Source: Martelella alba (GTDB lineage Bacteria > Pseudomonadota > Alphaproteobacteria > Rhizobiales > Rhizobiaceae). From it: 64,000 bases of DNA. A program made the translations under genes and the position numbers. Shown one piece after another: positions 47,671 to 58,015 of the stretch. The stretch is taken from positions 62,001 through 126,000 of the forward strand of contig NZ_VHLG01000001.1 of the NCBI RefSeq assembly GCF_006516955.1, given 5' to 3'. The notes beneath the pieces are model-generated. The model was not told where the DNA came from, ran no database searches, and was given only the letters and a program-made list of their open reading frames with translations. Each line of letters starts with the position of its first letter. Positions within the stretch are counted from its first letter, which is position 1.

Positions 47671-49563
47671 ATGCTCGATGTCATGCGAAAAGGCGCCCAG
47701 ACCTGGGTGGCGAAACTTCTGCTGATTGTCCTTGTTGTCTCGTTCGGCATCTGGGGTGTTTCAAGCTCGCTGCTGTCGGGCAGCTCGGATGTGGTGATCA
47801 AGGTCGGTGACCAGGAAGTTTCCACGAATGAATTCCGGCTTGCCTATCAGCGCCAGCTCAACAGCCTGTCGCAGCAATATGGCCGGCAGCTGACCAGTGA
47901 ACAGGCGCGCATGCTTGGTGTCGACCAGCAGGTCTATGCCCAGCTGATCGCCGGTGCCGCGCTTGATCAGATCGCTTCAGAAATGAAACTGGGCCTGTCG
48001 GAAGACCGGCTTGCGCAGATCATTGCCGAAGACAAGGCCTTCCAGGGGGCAAATGGTCAGTTCAGCCGCCAGCAATTTACCGCGCTTCTGCGCAATGCCG
48101 GGTTGAACGAGGATGATTATGTTGCCGCGACCAGCAAGATCGCCGTGCGCAGCCAGATCGTCGATGCGCTTGCTGATGGCTTTGCCCCGCCGAAGACGCT
48201 GGTTGATGCAATCCGTGAGTTTCGCACCCAGTCGCGCGTCGTTGACTATCTGGTTCTGACGAATGCTTTCATTGACCCGATCAAGTCGCCGGGCGATGAC
48301 GTCCTCAAGCCGTGGTTCGAAGCGCGCAAGCCGATCTACAAGGCACCGGAATATCGCGCCATTTCCTATGTCGAATTGCAGCCGGCCGATATTGCAGATC
48401 CGGGCGCTGTCTCCGACGCTGACGTGAAGGCTGACTACGAGTCGCGGATCGGCAATTATACGACGCCGGAAAAGCGTACGATCGAGCAGCTGACCTTCGC
48501 CAATCAGGCTGATGCAGAAGCTGCGGCTGAAGCGCTGAAGGACGGTTCGAAGACCTTCGATCAGCTGGTCAAGGATCAGGGCGCGACCATTGACGACGTG
48601 TCACTCGGGACCTTTGCAAAGGGTGAACTTCCCAATGCCGCCGTTGATGAGGCCGCCTTTTCCATCCAGAAGTCTGGCGGCACCAGCGGTGTGGTTCAGG
48701 GCGCTTTTGGTCCGGTCATCGTCCGTGTCAGCAATATCACGCCCGAATCTGTTGCGAGTTTCGATAGCGTCAAGGCTCAGATCCGCCAGGATCTGGCAAT
48801 CCAGCAGGCCTCGGATGACATCCTGAATGTCGAAAATCAGTATGATGACCTGCGTGCCTCCGGCAAGACGCTGGCAGAAGCTGCCGAAGCACTCAACCTG
48901 AAGCCGAAGACGATCGACAATGTCGACAGCAGCGGTCTTGATCCGAGCGGCGATGAGGTTGCCGATGTGCCGCTCGGAACGCAGCTGATTTCTGCAGCCT
49001 TCGCGGCTGAACAGGGAACCGAAAACCTGCCGCTTCGCCTCAGTGACGGTGGTTATGTCTGGTATGAAGTCACCGGTGTAACCCCTTCTCGTGACAGAAC
49101 TTTCGATGAAGTTCGCAGCAAGGTTGAAGCCGACTGGGCTGCCGCTGAACAGAAGAAGGAACTGGAAGCCAAGGCCAAGGAATTGCAGGCCGAAGTCGAA
49201 GCCGGCACCAGTCTTGAGGATATTGCCAGTGATCTGGCGATCTCGGTTCAGCAGAGCAAGCCGATCCGCCGCAACAGCCAGGATCCGGATCTTGGTCCCG
49301 ATGCGATTACCGCTGCATTTTCCGGGCAGCTTTCAACGGTGGCCACAGCGCCGCGTGACAATGGCAATGAGCAGATCCTGCTGAAGGTGACGGCGATTGT
49401 CGACACCGGCGATGCCATTGCCTCCAATGCCGACGAGCAATCGATCAATCAGGTTGCGACGGCCGCCGGGGACGATATCCTTGACGAAATGGTCAACAAG
49501 CTGAGAAGCGAATATGGTGTCAACATCAACCAGACGCTGGCTCAGCAGATCACCAATATGTAG
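47671..49563 (+). CDS. ppiD: SurA/PpiD-type periplasmic peptidyl-prolyl isomerase
   Basis: 630-residue membrane-anchored chaperone. A single N-terminal anchor (residues 14-32, AKLLLIVLVVSFGIWGVSS) is followed by a SurA-N-like chaperone region (QEVSTNEFRLAYQRQL; QFSRQQFTALLRNAGLNED) and a parvulin-like domain (about 270-380). It assists folding of proteins emerging from Sec. The start gives the short cytoplasmic N-terminus LDVMRKGAQTW. trpD follows after 15 bases, so read-through is likely. It is divergent from the autotransporter gene, a potential client. Confidence 0.92.
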   Translation: MLDVMRKGAQTWVAKLLLIVLVVSFGIWGVSSSLLSGSSDVVIKVGDQEVSTNEFRLAYQRQLNSLSQQYGRQLTSEQARMLGVDQQVYAQLIAGAALDQIASEMKLGLSEDRLAQIIAEDKAFQGANGQFSRQQFTALLRNAGLNEDDYVAATSKIAVRSQIVDALADGFAPPKTLVDAIREFRTQSRVVDYLVLTNAFIDPIKSPGDDVLKPWFEARKPIYKAPEYRAISYVELQPADIADPGAVSDADVKADYESRIGNYTTPEKRTIEQLTFANQADAEAAAEALKDGSKTFDQLVKDQGATIDDVSLGTFAKGELPNAAVDEAAFSIQKSGGTSGVVQGAFGPVIVRVSNITPESVASFDSVKAQIRQDLAIQQASDDILNVENQYDDLRASGKTLAEAAEALNLKPKTIDNVDSSGLDPSGDEVADVPLGTQLISAAFAAEQGTENLPLRLSDGGYVWYEVTGVTPSRDRTFDEVRSKVEADWAAAEQKKELEAKAKELQAEVEAGTSLEDIASDLAISVQQSKPIRRNSQDPDLGPDAITAAFSGQLSTVATAPRDNGNEQILLKVTAIVDTGDAIASNADEQSINQVATAAGDDILDEMVNKLRSEYGVNINQTLAQQITNM

Positions 49564-49578
49564 TCGACTGGAAAGAAA

Positions 49579-50604
49579 ATGTCTGAACTCAAGCCCTTCA
49601 TCGCCAAGGTCGCAGCGCGCCAGTCTCTGACTGGCGCAGAGGCCGAACGCGCCTTCGATATCATCATGTCTGGAGAGGCAACGCCGTCGCAGATCGGCGG
49701 CTTTCTCATGGCACTTAGGGTGAAGGGTGAAACGGTTGACGAGATTGTTGGCGCGGTGACCACCATGCGCGCCAAAATGCTCAAGGTTGCCGCGCCTGAG
49801 GGCGCGGTTGACATCGTCGGCACGGGCGGAGACGGAACCGGAACCTACAATATTTCAACCCTCGCCGCCATCATTGCGGCAGGAGCCGGGACCCCGGTCG
49901 CCAAGCATGGCAACCGTGCCCTGTCATCAAAATCGGGAGCGGCTGACAGCCTGTCGGAGCTTGGCGTCAAGCTAGACATCGGCCCCCAGCTTATCAGCCG
50001 CTGTATTGCCGAGGCGGGTATTGGCTTTATGTTTGCCCAGACCCATCATGCGGCAATGCGCCATGTCGGCCCGTCCCGCGTGGAACTTGGCACCCGCACG
50101 ATCTTCAATCTTCTCGGGCCGCTGTCCAGCCCGGCCGGCGTCAAGCACCAGTTGCTCGGCGTCTATTCAGACGAATGGGTGGAGCCGCTGGCTGAAGTGC
50201 TGCGCGACCTCGGCTCTGAGCGCGTGTGGATCGTTTATGGTTCAGGCATGGACGAAATCACCACGACAGGCCGGACCAATGTCGCCGAACTGAGCGATGG
50301 CAAGATCAGGACCTATGAATTGACGCCTGCCGATTTTGGCGTTCCCACGGTTGGGCTGTCTGCCCTTCAGGGCGGGGATGGCAAGGTCAATGCCCGGGCT
50401 TTGCGTGATGTTCTGTCCGGCGCGCAAAATGCCTATCGCGATGTCGCGCTTTGCAATGCCGCTGCGGCCCTGCTGATTGCGGGCAAGGGCGAAACCATTG
50501 CCGATGCCATGGCCATTGCAGCCGATGCTCTCGACAGCGGAAATGCGGCGGCAGCGCTGGATCGACTTGTTGCCGTTTCCAATGAGGAAGAGGAGGCCGC
50601 CTAG
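49579..50604 (+). CDS. trpD: Anthranilate phosphoribosyltransferase
   Basis: 341-residue enzyme joining anthranilate with PRPP, the second step of tryptophan synthesis. The PRPP-binding [15 protein letters not shown], the anthranilate-site [20 protein letters not shown], and [20 protein letters not shown] are present. It is not fused to trpG. It lies 15 bases after ppiD and 2 bases before trpC, the ppiD-trpD-trpC-moaC-moeA order of rhizobia. Confidence 0.97.
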   Translation: MSELKPFIAKVAARQSLTGAEAERAFDIIMSGEATPSQIGGFLMALRVKGETVDEIVGAVTTMRAKMLKVAAPEGAVDIVGTGGDGTGTYNISTLAAIIAAGAGTPVAKHGNRALSSKSGAADSLSELGVKLDIGPQLISRCIAEAGIGFMFAQTHHAAMRHVGPSRVELGTRTIFNLLGPLSSPAGVKHQLLGVYSDEWVEPLAEVLRDLGSERVWIVYGSGMDEITTTGRTNVAELSDGKIRTYELTPADFGVPTVGLSALQGGDGKVNARALRDVLSGAQNAYRDVALCNAAAALLIAGKGETIADAMAIAADALDSGNAAAALDRLVAVSNEEEEAA

Positions 50605-50606
50605 CC

Positions 50607-51422
50607 ATGACCGATATTCTGAAGAAGATCGAGGTCTATAAGCGCGCGGAAATTGCTGCTGCCAAGGCCGTCTGCCCGCTTGACGAGATCAAGGCGAAAG
50701 CCGCTGATCAGGATGCGCCCCGCGGTTTCTACAAGGCGTTGCGGGCCAAACAGGACGCCGGACTTTTTGGCCTGATTGCCGAAATCAAGAAGGCGAGCCC
50801 GTCCAAAGGCCTGATTCGGGCCGATTTCGATCCGCCGGCCTTCGCCAAAGCCTATGAAGACGGTGGGGCCGCCTGTCTTTCTGTCCTGACCGATGCGCCG
50901 AGCTTTCAGGGCGCGCCGGAATTTCTCGTCGCAGCGCGGGCTGCCTGCAGTCTGCCGGCCTTGCGCAAGGATTTTCTGTTTGAGCCCTATCAGGTTTATG
51001 AGGCGCGCGCTTGGGGTGCCGACTGTATCCTGATCATCATGGCGAGCCTTTCCGATGATGACGCCGAGCGTCTCCAGGACACCGCGTTTGAACTTGGCAT
51101 GGACGCACTGATCGAGGTTCATAATGCCGAGGAATGCGAGCGGGCGCTGAAGCTTTCCTCGCCGATGATCGGCATCAACAACCGCAATCTGCGCAATTTC
51201 GAAGTATCGCTGGAGACCAGCGAGCGGCTGTCGCGGATGATTCCGGATGACCGCTTCATGGTCGGTGAAAGCGGGATCTTCACGCATGATGATTGCCTGA
51301 AGCTTGAAAAGTCCGGCATTTCAACCTTCCTCGTCGGCGAAAGTCTGATGCGCCAGAGCGATATCGCAGCGGCGACCCGCGGTCTGCTGTTCGGCCGTGC
51401 CGAGGATGTTGCAGCCCAATGA
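50607..51422 (+). CDS. trpC: Indole-3-glycerol phosphate synthase
   Basis: 271-residue TIM-barrel enzyme closing the indole ring. Visible: [17 protein letters not shown], the catalytic Lys in [44 protein letters not shown] and [11 protein letters not shown]. It is a single-function enzyme not fused to TrpF. The stop overlaps the moaC start (ATGA at 51419-51422), so translation is coupled. Confidence 0.97.
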   Translation: MTDILKKIEVYKRAEIAAAKAVCPLDEIKAKAADQDAPRGFYKALRAKQDAGLFGLIAEIKKASPSKGLIRADFDPPAFAKAYEDGGAACLSVLTDAPSFQGAPEFLVAARAACSLPALRKDFLFEPYQVYEARAWGADCILIIMASLSDDDAERLQDTAFELGMDALIEVHNAEECERALKLSSPMIGINNRNLRNFEVSLETSERLSRMIPDDRFMVGESGIFTHDDCLKLEKSGISTFLVGESLMRQSDIAAATRGLLFGRAEDVAAQ

Positions 51423-51913
51423 GTGAAGACGCTCCTCGCCTGACGCATCTTTCCGAAACCGGCAAGGCGGATATGGTCGATGTCGGCCAGAAAGCCGTGA
51501 CAGAGCGCCGGGCGACGGCTGAAGGTTCAGTCCGCATGAAACCGGAGACGCTGGCGCTGATCCTCAGCGGCAATGCGAAAAAGGGTGATGTCATTGCCAC
51601 GGCGCGGCTCGCCGGCATCATGGCGGCAAAGAAGACCGCCGATCTTATTCCGCTGTGCCACCCGCTGATGCTGACCAGGATCGCCGTCGATATTGAGCCA
51701 ATGGAGGATCTGCCTGGCCTTCATGTGACTGCAACCGTCGGGCTGGCCGGTCAGACCGGGGTTGAAATGGAGGCACTGACCGCTGTTTCCGTCGCCTGTC
51801 TCACCATTTACGACATGGCCAAGGCTGTTGATCGTGCCATGGAAATCGGCGCGGTCCGCCTTGTTGCGAAAAGTGGTGGCAAAAGCGGTGATTTCCAGCG
51901 CAAGGCCGTGTGA
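51419..51913 (+). CDS. moaC: Cyclic pyranopterin monophosphate synthase
   Basis: 164-residue enzyme of molybdenum cofactor synthesis, acting after MoaA. Visible: [39 protein letters not shown] with [24 protein letters not shown] and the catalytic-end KSGGKSGDF. It begins inside the trpC stop codon and ends 3 bases before moeA. Confidence 0.97.
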   Translation: MSEDAPRLTHLSETGKADMVDVGQKAVTERRATAEGSVRMKPETLALILSGNAKKGDVIATARLAGIMAAKKTADLIPLCHPLMLTRIAVDIEPMEDLPGLHVTATVGLAGQTGVEMEALTAVSVACLTIYDMAKAVDRAMEIGAVRLVAKSGGKSGDFQRKAV

Positions 51914-51916
51914 GCC

Positions 51917-53137
51917 ATGAAAGCACCCCTCCTCCCCGTGGAAGATGCCTTGCAGCGGCTCCTGGCAATGGCCTCACCGGTGAGCGTTCATGAGAGCGTG
52001 TCGCTTGGCGAGGCTGATGGGCGTGTGCTTGCGCATGGCCTGTCTGCCCGGCTGACCCATCCTCCCTTTGCCGCATCTGCCATGGATGGCTATGCCGTTG
52101 CCGCGCCACAGGGTGTTTCCGCTTCAAGCGTTTTCAGCGTGATTGGCGAGACGGCCGCCGGAGATCCGCCGGCATCAGACCTTCGTTCCGGTGAAGCCAT
52201 GCGCATTTTTACCGGTGCGCCCATGCCCGCAAATGCCGATACGGTCGTTATTCAGGAGGATACTGAACGCCTTGAAGATGGCACGATCATCGTGACAGAG
52301 GGCGTCGCGGGCGGCGCGAATGTGCGTTCCGCCGGGCTCGATTTTTCCGTTGGCCAACCGATCCTTGGCGCTGGCCGCAAACTCGATTTTCGCGCGATCT
52401 CTCTTGCCGCCGCCGCCGGGCATGACCGGCTTGATGTTTATCGCAAGCCGAAACTCGCCATTCTTGCCACGGGCAACGAGCTGGTGCCACCGGGAACCAC
52501 ACCCGGAACCGGCCAGATCGTCGCCTCAAGCGGAACGGGCATTTCAGCCCTGATGCGAGCCAGCGGTGCTGAGGTCTTCGATTGTGGTATCGCCGGTGAC
52601 AGTGAAACGGCGACGCGAGCGGCGATTGCTGCAGCATTGGAGAAGGCGCCAGATGTGCTGGTCACCATTGGCGGTGCGTCTGTCGGCGACCATGATCTGG
52701 TGCGACCCGTGCTGCAATCCATGGGCATGACGCTGGACTTCTGGCGCATCGCCATGCGCCCAGGAAAACCGTTGATGGTTGGAAAACTGGATGGCACCAT
52801 CATCGTCGGCCTGCCCGGTAATCCGGTCTCCAGCTTTGTCTGTGCGCTGGTCTTCCTTGAACCGTTGATGCGCATGATGGCTGGCTTGCCGCCAGCGAAG
52901 CGCTTGCTGAGGGCGCGGCTTTCCGGAAAGCTGCCGCCGAACGGTCCCCGTCAAGCTTATCTCCGGGCGCGGATTGTCCAGAATGCAACGGGCGTGGTTG
53001 TGGCGGAGCCGCTGCTTCAGCAGGATTCTTCCCTGCTCAGCGTTCTGGCGCTGGCTGACGCTTTGCTGATCCGGGCAACGCATGCGCCAGAGGCAAAAGA
53101 TGGCGACCCGGTAGACGTGCTTATGCTCGACTCGTGA
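51917..53137 (+). CDS. moeA: Molybdopterin molybdenumtransferase MoeA
   Basis: 406-residue enzyme that inserts molybdate into adenylylated molybdopterin. Visible: the N-terminal PPFAASAMDGYAV, GEAMRIFTGAPMPANADTVV, ILATGNELVPPGTTPG, and the MoCF-binding GGASVGDHDLV followed by RPGKPLMVGKL and GLPGNPVSSFV. It is the last gene of the run starting at ppiD; no lexA follows, unlike the order I recall for Brucella. It is convergent with the zeta-subunit gene. Confidence 0.96.
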   Translation: MKAPLLPVEDALQRLLAMASPVSVHESVSLGEADGRVLAHGLSARLTHPPFAASAMDGYAVAAPQGVSASSVFSVIGETAAGDPPASDLRSGEAMRIFTGAPMPANADTVVIQEDTERLEDGTIIVTEGVAGGANVRSAGLDFSVGQPILGAGRKLDFRAISLAAAAGHDRLDVYRKPKLAILATGNELVPPGTTPGTGQIVASSGTGISALMRASGAEVFDCGIAGDSETATRAAIAAALEKAPDVLVTIGGASVGDHDLVRPVLQSMGMTLDFWRIAMRPGKPLMVGKLDGTIIVGLPGNPVSSFVCALVFLEPLMRMMAGLPPAKRLLRARLSGKLPPNGPRQAYLRARIVQNATGVVVAEPLLQQDSSLLSVLALADALLIRATHAPEAKDGDPVDVLMLDS

Positions 53138-53193
53138 ATATATAAAAACAATGGTTTATTGAGGCTGGCTGATTAATCACCTTAATTTCCGGT

Positions 53194-53511
53194 TTAGACC
53201 CATTCGGCCTGCTGGCGCGCTGCGTTGGCAAAGGCGAGCATCTTGATCCGCAGCACTTCCTCTTCCATGGCAATGCCGGCCTCGGCAAAATCCCGCATGA
53301 GCTTGCGCAGTACATCCTCGTCACCAAGACGGGTGAAGTCGGCAGCGATGACTTCGCTTGCATAGACTTCAAGATCTTCGCGGCCGAGCAGTTGCGCCGC
53401 CCATGCGGCAAGCATGCGATTGCGGCGTGCGGTATTGCGGAAGCGCATGGCCTCCTGATGGGCAAAGGCAGCCTCGAAGGCCTGTTCACGGTCGTAAAGC
53501 AGATTGGCCAT
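53194..53511 (-). CDS. DUF1476 protein, likely F1-ATPase inhibitor zeta subunit
   Basis: 105-residue helical protein. The N-terminal NLLYDREQAFEAAFAHQEAM and FRNTARRNRMLAAWAAQLLG match the DUF1476 family. From established knowledge, the Paracoccus member is the zeta subunit, whose N-terminal helix blocks reverse rotation of F1F0-ATP synthase. Inference here: the same role, conditional on the N-terminal charged pattern, which is present. The start at 53511 is chosen over an upstream extension of no family likeness. It is far from any atp genes, divergent from purC and convergent with moeA. Confidence 0.82.
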   Translation of the reverse strand: MANLLYDREQAFEAAFAHQEAMRFRNTARRNRMLAAWAAQLLGREDLEVYASEVIAADFTRLGDEDVLRKLMRDFAEAGIAMEEEVLRIKMLAFANAARQQAEWV

Positions 53512-53797
53512 ATCACGTCTCCCTTGTCCTTGATGTCGCAACCCGAAGCGGCGCGATTTCTTTGGAATTGTCAAAAGGATGACGCTAAAACTGACGATTG
53601 AAAAGCACCCTGTTGAAGCTAATTCGATTGAAATTCTTTAGCTTAATCGATTTTTATGACTCGGCTTCTCGCCACAATGCGCGATTAGGGTTGGAAATAT
53701 GTGCGCCCGCATTGAGTATGAATTGCATTTTCGCTATTGCGGCGCTTAATAAAAGAACTGCGCAGACATTCTGCTGCGCCAACGAAGCGAGTTCATC

Positions 53798-54562
53798 ATG
53801 AATCGTCGCCGCCGCGTCTATGAGGGCAAGGGCAAGATCCTCTATGAGGGGCCTGAGCCCGGAACATTGATCCAGTTTTTCAAGGACGACGCCATAACCG
53901 TGCCGGAAGCCCGGGCCGAGACCATTGATGGCAAGGGCGTATTGAACAACCGCATTTCCGAATATGTCTTCACCCATCTCAACCAGATGGGTATTCCGAC
54001 CCATTTCATCCGCCGGCTGAACATGCGCGAGCAGCTGATCAAGGAAGTCGAGATGATCCCGCTCGTCGTTGCCGTGCGCAATGTCGCCGCCGGTTCCTTT
54101 TCGCGCCGCCTCGGCCTTGAAGAGGGGACTATTCTGCCGCGCTCGATCATCGAGTTCAATCTGAAGTCCGATGAGCTTAACAACCCGCTGGTCTCGGAAG
54201 AACACATCACCGCGTTTGGCTGGGCAAGCCCGCCCGAGCTTGATGACATGATGGCGCTGGCGATCCGGATCAATGATTTCCTCTCGGGGCTCTTTCTTGG
54301 CGCCGGTATCCAGCTTATCGACTTCAAGATCGAATGTGGCCGCTATTATGAAGGCGATACGATGCGCATCATTCTGGCCGATGAGATTTCGCCCGATTCC
54401 TGCCGCCTGTGGGATATTTCCAGCCGGGAAAGGCTGGATCGTGACCGGATGCGACTGGACAAGAGCGGCGTCTTGAGTGCTTATTCCGAAGTCGCCCGCC
54501 GACTTGGCATCATCAATGAGAACGAACCTGCCCGCGCCAGCGGACCGGTTCTGGTTAAATAG
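53798..54562 (+). CDS. purC: Phosphoribosylaminoimidazole-succinocarboxamide synthase
   Basis: 254-residue SAICAR synthetase (CAIR plus aspartate plus ATP). The start [40 protein letters not shown], and the catalytic C-terminal [12 protein letters not shown] and [15 protein letters not shown] are present. It is the first of purC-purS-purQ. The 286-base gap upstream, shared with the zeta gene, holds two 13-base near-repeats (53617-53629 and 53640-53652). purL is not in the window. Confidence 0.97.
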   Translation: MNRRRRVYEGKGKILYEGPEPGTLIQFFKDDAITVPEARAETIDGKGVLNNRISEYVFTHLNQMGIPTHFIRRLNMREQLIKEVEMIPLVVAVRNVAAGSFSRRLGLEEGTILPRSIIEFNLKSDELNNPLVSEEHITAFGWASPPELDDMMALAIRINDFLSGLFLGAGIQLIDFKIECGRYYEGDTMRIILADEISPDSCRLWDISSRERLDRDRMRLDKSGVLSAYSEVARRLGIINENEPARASGPVLVK

Positions 54563-54578
54563 TGTTGGGGAAATAGCA

Positions 54579-54821
54579 GTGATTAAAGCACGCGTAATCG
54601 TCACCCTGAAGAACGGCGTTCTCGATCCGCAGGGAAAGGCTATCGAAGGAGCGCTTGGCACGCTCGGATTCGGCGGCGTCAGTGAAGCGCGTCAGGGCAA
54701 GGTTTTCGAACTGTCTCTCGACACCTCCGATGCGGACGCCGCCCGCACCGAAGTCGCCGCGATGTGCGAAAAGCTGCTGGCCAATACGGTCATCGAGAAT
54801 TACGCAATCGAGATCGCCTGA
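54579..54821 (+). CDS. purS: Phosphoribosylformylglycinamidine synthase subunit PurS
   Basis: 80-residue small subunit of the three-part FGAM synthase (PurS-PurQ-PurL). It has the beta-rich pattern [20 protein letters not shown] and the end [13 protein letters not shown]. The start is GTG 54579, 11 bases after GGGG and 16 bases after the purC stop; longer upstream extensions are shadows of purC. The length is typical. Confidence 0.95.
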   Translation: MIKARVIVTLKNGVLDPQGKAIEGALGTLGFGGVSEARQGKVFELSLDTSDADAARTEVAAMCEKLLANTVIENYAIEIA

Positions 54822-54843
54822 GCGACGCCGAAGGACTTCTGCC

Positions 54844-55518
54844 ATGAAAACCGCCCTGATCCAGCTTCCCGGCCTCAACCGCGACCGTGATATGATGGCC
54901 GCCATCACCAAGATTTCCGGTGTTCCTCCGGTGACGGTCTGGCAGACGGAAACGGAATTGCCTGATGTCGATCTGATCGTCATTCCTGGCGGCTTTTCTT
55001 ATGGTGACTATCTGCGTTGCGGCGCCATTGCGGCACGCATGCCAGCGCTGCAGGCTGTGGCTGAGAAGGCGCGTCAGGGCGTGCGCGTCATTGGCGTATG
55101 CAATGGCTTCCAGATCCTTGTCGAGGCGGGGCTCCTGCCCGGTGCACTCATGCGCAATGCCTCGCTGAAATTCGTCTGCCGCGAGGTCAAGCTTGAGGTC
55201 GCCAATAACAAGACGGCTTTTACCAGTAACTACGCCGAAGGCCAGATCATCCGTTGCCCGGTTGCCCATCATGACGGCAATTATTTCGCTGAGCCGGAGA
55301 CGCTCGCAGCGATGGAAGACAAGGGCCAGGTTGTCTTCCGCTACGCAGACGGCACCAACCCCAACGGTTCGGTTCACGATATTGCCGGCATCGTCAACGA
55401 GGCCGGCAATGTTCTCGGCATGATGCCGCATCCCGAGAACCTGATCGAAGCCGCCCATGGCGGCAGTGATGGCCGTGCCTTGTTCGAGGCGGCGCTTGGC
55501 ATCGTAGAGCCCGCCTGA
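54844..55518 (+). CDS. purQ: Phosphoribosylformylglycinamidine synthase subunit PurQ
   Basis: 224-residue glutaminase subunit. The class I amidotransferase triad is visible: nucleophile Cys in [19 protein letters not shown], and the C-terminal His/Glu in [11 protein letters not shown]. It supplies ammonia to PurL. The start at 54844 gives the family N-terminus [14 protein letters not shown]. It is the last gene of the pur run, followed by a bidirectional terminator shared with clpA. Confidence 0.97.
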   Translation: MKTALIQLPGLNRDRDMMAAITKISGVPPVTVWQTETELPDVDLIVIPGGFSYGDYLRCGAIAARMPALQAVAEKARQGVRVIGVCNGFQILVEAGLLPGALMRNASLKFVCREVKLEVANNKTAFTSNYAEGQIIRCPVAHHDGNYFAEPETLAAMEDKGQVVFRYADGTNPNGSVHDIAGIVNEAGNVLGMMPHPENLIEAAHGGSDGRALFEAALGIVEPA

Positions 55519-55547
55519 TCACCGTTTCTTTCGGAAACTGAAATGCA

Positions 55548-55578
55548 AAAAGACGCCGGGCAAAACCCGGCGTCTTTT
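55548..55578. terminator. Bidirectional terminator between purQ and clpA
   Basis: A 13-bp perfect stem, AAAGACGCCGGG extended by one A and its complement, with a CAAAA loop; each end has an A or T tract so it works on both strands. It lies between two convergent genes. Confidence 0.92.
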
Positions 55579-55602
55579 GGTTCATCTTTCGTCGCCGAAA
55601 GC

Positions 55603-58005
55603 TCAGGAACTGGCCTCAGACTTGCGGCTGCGGCTGCTCCGCTTCGACTTGCCTTCACCCTTTGGCGCATCAGCCTTGAGTTCCGACGGCTTGACCGGTG
55701 TCGAATCCGGAATGGCTTCCAGGACCAACTCGCTGGCAGCGCCTTCCGTTTTCTTGACGGTAACGCGAACGATCCCGCCCTTCTTCAGCTTGCCGAACAG
55801 GATCTCATTGGCCAGAGGCTTCTTGATGTGTTCCTGAATGACGCGCGACAGCGGCCGTGCGCCCATCTTCTCATCATAGCCACGCTCGGCCAGCCATTCG
55901 ATTGCCGCATCTTCCAGTTCGAAGGTGACGTTGCGATCGGAAAGCTGCGTTTCCAGCTGCATGATGAACTTCTGCACGACCTGGTGGATGACCTCGGTGG
56001 GCAGCGGCGCGAAGGGAATGATCGCGTCGAGACGGTTGCGGAATTCCGGCGTGAACATACGGTTCAGCGCTTCTTCATCATCACCCGTCCGCTTTGATGA
56101 GCCAAAGCCGATCGCGGATTTCGACATTTCTGTCGCACCGGCATTGGTGGTCATGATCAAGATCACATTGCGGAAGTCGATCTTCTTGCCGTTGTGATCG
56201 GTCAGCGTGCCATGATCCATGACCTGCAGCAGGATATTGTAGATATCCGGATGCGCTTTCTCGATCTCGTCAAGCAGCACGACACAATGCGGGTGCTGGT
56301 CGACGCCATCGGTCAGCAGGCCACCCTGATCGAAGCCGACATAGCCGGGAGGTGCGCCAAGCAGACGGGACACCGTATGGCGCTCGCCATATTCGGACAT
56401 GTCGAAGCGGAGCAGTTCCACGCCAAGCGAGGAGGCCAGCTGCTTCGAGACTTCCGTCTTGCCGACACCGGTCGGGCCGGAGAAGATATAGGAGCCGATC
56501 GGCTTGTTGGGTTCGCGCAGGCCCGCACGGGCGAGCTTGATCGCGGTCGCAAGCGCATCGATCGCCGCATCCTGCCCGTAAACGACAGAGCGCAGTTCCT
56601 TTTCCAGATTGGCAAGCACCTGCTCGTCATCCTTGGACACTGTCTTCGGCGGGATCCGGGCCATCGTCGCAATCGTCGCCTCGATCTCCTTTTCGGTGAT
56701 CATCTTGCGGCGCCGCGATGCAGGCAGCAGCATCTGTGCCGCACCGCTTTCATCAATCACGTCAATGGCCTTGTCCGGCAGCTTGCGGTCAGTGATGTAA
56801 CGGGCCGACAGCTCGACAGCCGCCTTGATCGCCTCATTCGTGTAGCGCAGGTTGTGATATTCCTCGAAATAGGGCTTCAGCCCCTTCATGATCTCGATGG
56901 CATCATCAACGCTTGGTTCATTGACGTCGATCTTCTGGAAGCGGCGCACCAGCGCCCTGTCCTTCTCAAAGAACTGGCGGTATTCCTTGTAGGTGGTCGA
57001 ACCGATGCAGCGGATCGTTCCGGAGGAAAGCGCAGGCTTCAGCAGGTTGGACGCATCCATCGCCCCACCCGAGGTCGCACCTGCACCGATGACGGTGTGG
57101 ATCTCGTCAATGAACAGCACCGCGCCGTCATATTCTTCGAGTTCCTTGACCACCTGCTTCAGACGCTCCTCGAAGTCACCGCGATAACGCGTTCCCGCCA
57201 GAAGCGTGCCCATGTCGAGCGAAAAGATCGTCGCATCAAGCAGCGCTTCAGGGACCTTGCCCTCGACAATGCGCTTGGCCAGACCTTCGGCAATCGCCGT
57301 CTTGCCGACGCCGGGGTCACCGACATAAAGCGGATTGTTCTTGGAGCGGCGGCACAGAACCTGAATGGTCCTATTGACTTCCGATTCTCGGCCGATCAGT
57401 GGATCGATCTTGCCGCTCATCGCCTTCTCATTGAGATTGACGCAATAGGCCTTCAGCGCATCCGGCTGCTTGCGGCCGGTTTCCTCGCTGTCGCGCGGCT
57501 GGCTGGCCTCGCTTTCTTCCGACGCGCCGGAAATACCGCGTGGCGGCCGGCTCTCCGATGTACCCGGCTTCTTGCCGATACCGTGGGAGATGAAGTTGAC
57601 GGCGTCGTAGCGCGTCATCTCCTGCTGCTGCAGGAAGAAGGCAGCATGGCTTTCACGTTCCGCGAAAATCGCCACCAGCACATTGGCGCCGGTCACTTCT
57701 TCGCGGCCGGACGACTGGACATGAATGACAGCACGCTGGATCACGCGCTGAAAGCCCGAGGTCGGTTTGGAATCCTCATCATAACCGGTGACCAGATTGG
57801 CCAGTTCGGTATCGACATATTCGGTTACGTTCTTACGCAGGACGTCGAGGTCTACACTGCAGGCGCTCATGACGGCAGCGGCATCCGAATCATCGATCAG
57901 CGCCAGGAGAAGATGTTCCAGCGTTGCATATTCGTGATGCCGTTCATTTGCATAGGTCAGAGCCTGATGCAGCGCCTTTTCAAGACTGGGAGAAAATGTT
58001 GGCAC
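55603..58005 (-). CDS. clpA: ATP-dependent Clp protease ATP-binding subunit ClpA
   Basis: 800-residue AAA+ unfoldase of the ClpAP protease. An N domain (SLEKALHQALTYANERHHEY) is followed by D1 Walker A GDPGVGKTAIAEGLA and D2 Walker A GPTGVGKTEVSKQLA; the ClpP-binding loop IGFGSS lies in D2. The Ser/Lys-rich tail ends the protein. The start is GTG 58005, giving the family N-terminus PTFSPSLEKALH, with GAGG upstream; earlier in-frame starts would add 43 unlikely residues. It lies 10 bases after clpS. Confidence 0.96.
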   Translation of the reverse strand: MPTFSPSLEKALHQALTYANERHHEYATLEHLLLALIDDSDAAAVMSACSVDLDVLRKNVTEYVDTELANLVTGYDEDSKPTSGFQRVIQRAVIHVQSSGREEVTGANVLVAIFAERESHAAFFLQQQEMTRYDAVNFISHGIGKKPGTSESRPPRGISGASEESEASQPRDSEETGRKQPDALKAYCVNLNEKAMSGKIDPLIGRESEVNRTIQVLCRRSKNNPLYVGDPGVGKTAIAEGLAKRIVEGKVPEALLDATIFSLDMGTLLAGTRYRGDFEERLKQVVKELEEYDGAVLFIDEIHTVIGAGATSGGAMDASNLLKPALSSGTIRCIGSTTYKEYRQFFEKDRALVRRFQKIDVNEPSVDDAIEIMKGLKPYFEEYHNLRYTNEAIKAAVELSARYITDRKLPDKAIDVIDESGAAQMLLPASRRRKMITEKEIEATIATMARIPPKTVSKDDEQVLANLEKELRSVVYGQDAAIDALATAIKLARAGLREPNKPIGSYIFSGPTGVGKTEVSKQLASSLGVELLRFDMSEYGERHTVSRLLGAPPGYVGFDQGGLLTDGVDQHPHCVVLLDEIEKAHPDIYNILLQVMDHGTLTDHNGKKIDFRNVILIMTTNAGATEMSKSAIGFGSSKRTGDDEEALNRMFTPEFRNRLDAIIPFAPLPTEVIHQVVQKFIMQLETQLSDRNVTFELEDAAIEWLAERGYDEKMGARPLSRVIQEHIKKPLANEILFGKLKKGGIVRVTVKKTEGAASELVLEAIPDSTPVKPSELKADAPKGEGKSKRSSRSRKSEASS

Positions 58006-58015
58006 GATCAGAACC

